A DNA stretch of 13,760 nt from Zygnema cylindricum. Taxonomy: Eukaryota; Streptophyta; Zygnematophyceae; Zygnematales; Zygnemataceae. The DNA lies in the NCBI GenBank assembly GCA_037447655.1, contig JBBHKE010001742.1, positions 126,001 to 139,760 on the forward strand. The letters run 5' to 3'. The position numbers and the translations under genes were made by a program. The notes beneath the pieces were generated by a model. It saw only the letters and a list, made by a program, of their open reading frames with translations, searched no databases and was not told where the DNA came from. Numbering within the stretch: position 1 is the first letter of the stretch; every line of letters begins with the position of its first letter. Shown piece after piece: positions 13,368-13,760 of the stretch.

Positions 13368-13715
13368 ATGGGGACACCCTTAACGATTGACAAAGAAGTA
13401 CATTGTAAATTATGCGTTAAAATCCAAAGTAATATTTTAAAATTTCGGTTACATGGGCACACACCGTTCATTAATTGTGTTGTAAACACAAAAAGTGTTT
13501 TTTGGCGACCGAGGAATTTGCGATACATCATGTTGGATCCCAAATTTTTGATTTGCCTAATTGTTGATGTTGACCTTCTATCTTGCGACGATTCGATTAG
13601 ATTTCGATTCGCCTTCTGGCTGCACTTAGTGCCAATACATTTGATTTTGTTTATAAGTATATGTCTTTTATCCCACAAAAAACATTTCTATTCTGTGCAC
13701 ACTTGTCATAATTGA
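13368..13715 (+). CDS. Uncertain 115-codon open frame
   Basis: Starts at ATG and ends at TGA. It includes VHCKLCVKIQSN, with one C-x2-C, and is Ile/Leu/Phe-rich toward the C-terminus (DLLSCDD, then FAFWLHLVPIHLILFISICL), which could make one membrane segment. A 105-codon frame occupies the opposite strand over 13361-13678, so openness is weak evidence here. No family recognised. Confidence 0.15.
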   Translation: MGTPLTIDKEVHCKLCVKIQSNILKFRLHGHTPFINCVVNTKSVFWRPRNLRYIMLDPKFLICLIVDVDLLSCDDSIRFRFAFWLHLVPIHLILFISICLLSHKKHFYSVHTCHN

Positions 13716-13760
13716 AATTCCTAGTGTTGTGAACCGGCAAGGTTTTGCCAATAATCGCAA

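Overview
The window is nuclear DNA from a eukaryote. It holds one clear protein-coding gene, on the minus strand, cut into 13 exons by GT-AG introns. Its product is a secreted serine carboxypeptidase (peptidase family S10). It has a signal peptide, the oxyanion and substrate segment NGGPGCSS, the nucleophile motif GESYAG, the acid motif SGDTD and the histidine motif GAGHFVP. The wording of many motifs resembles the plant-type S10 enzymes. An intron-rich alga, other protist or green-lineage host is plausible, but the sequence does not settle the species.

Layout: 1-360 lies downstream of the gene and shows nothing clear. The gene runs from its ATG at 8975 down to its TAG at 363-361. The coding exons sum to 1476 nt (492 codons, 491 residues), and every junction is phase-consistent. 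Several introns are long and filled with simple or degenerate repeats, a different kind in each: pyrimidine/purine tracts, an 11-bp GAAATTGGTTT-like repeat, an 8-bp TGATGTTT-like repeat, a CCCTCT microsatellite, a 39-bp triplication and a 334-bp array of an 8-bp unit. Two points in the gene model are odd. There is a 19-nt microexon. The segment of about 30 residues that normally lies just before it, which in the plant enzymes carries one disulphide pair, was not found.

Upstream of the gene (8976-13760) no convincing gene was found. This part is made of mobile-element-like and repeated DNA. A 220-bp MITE-like element with TA-flanked terminal inverted repeats lies about 310 bp upstream of the start codon. 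A 54-bp tandem duplication follows. Then comes a roughly 2-kb structure (about 11.0-13.05 kb) with diverged inverted arms of roughly 420 bp around a 1.2-kb centre of unknown function, probably an old non-autonomous DNA transposon or two opposed copies of one repeat. A few short open frames (10322-10594, 10684-10902, 13368-13715) are recorded with low confidence.

No RNA gene, CRISPR array or prokaryotic signal was seen. All splice sites and motif assignments were read by eye, with no alignment or transcript evidence.
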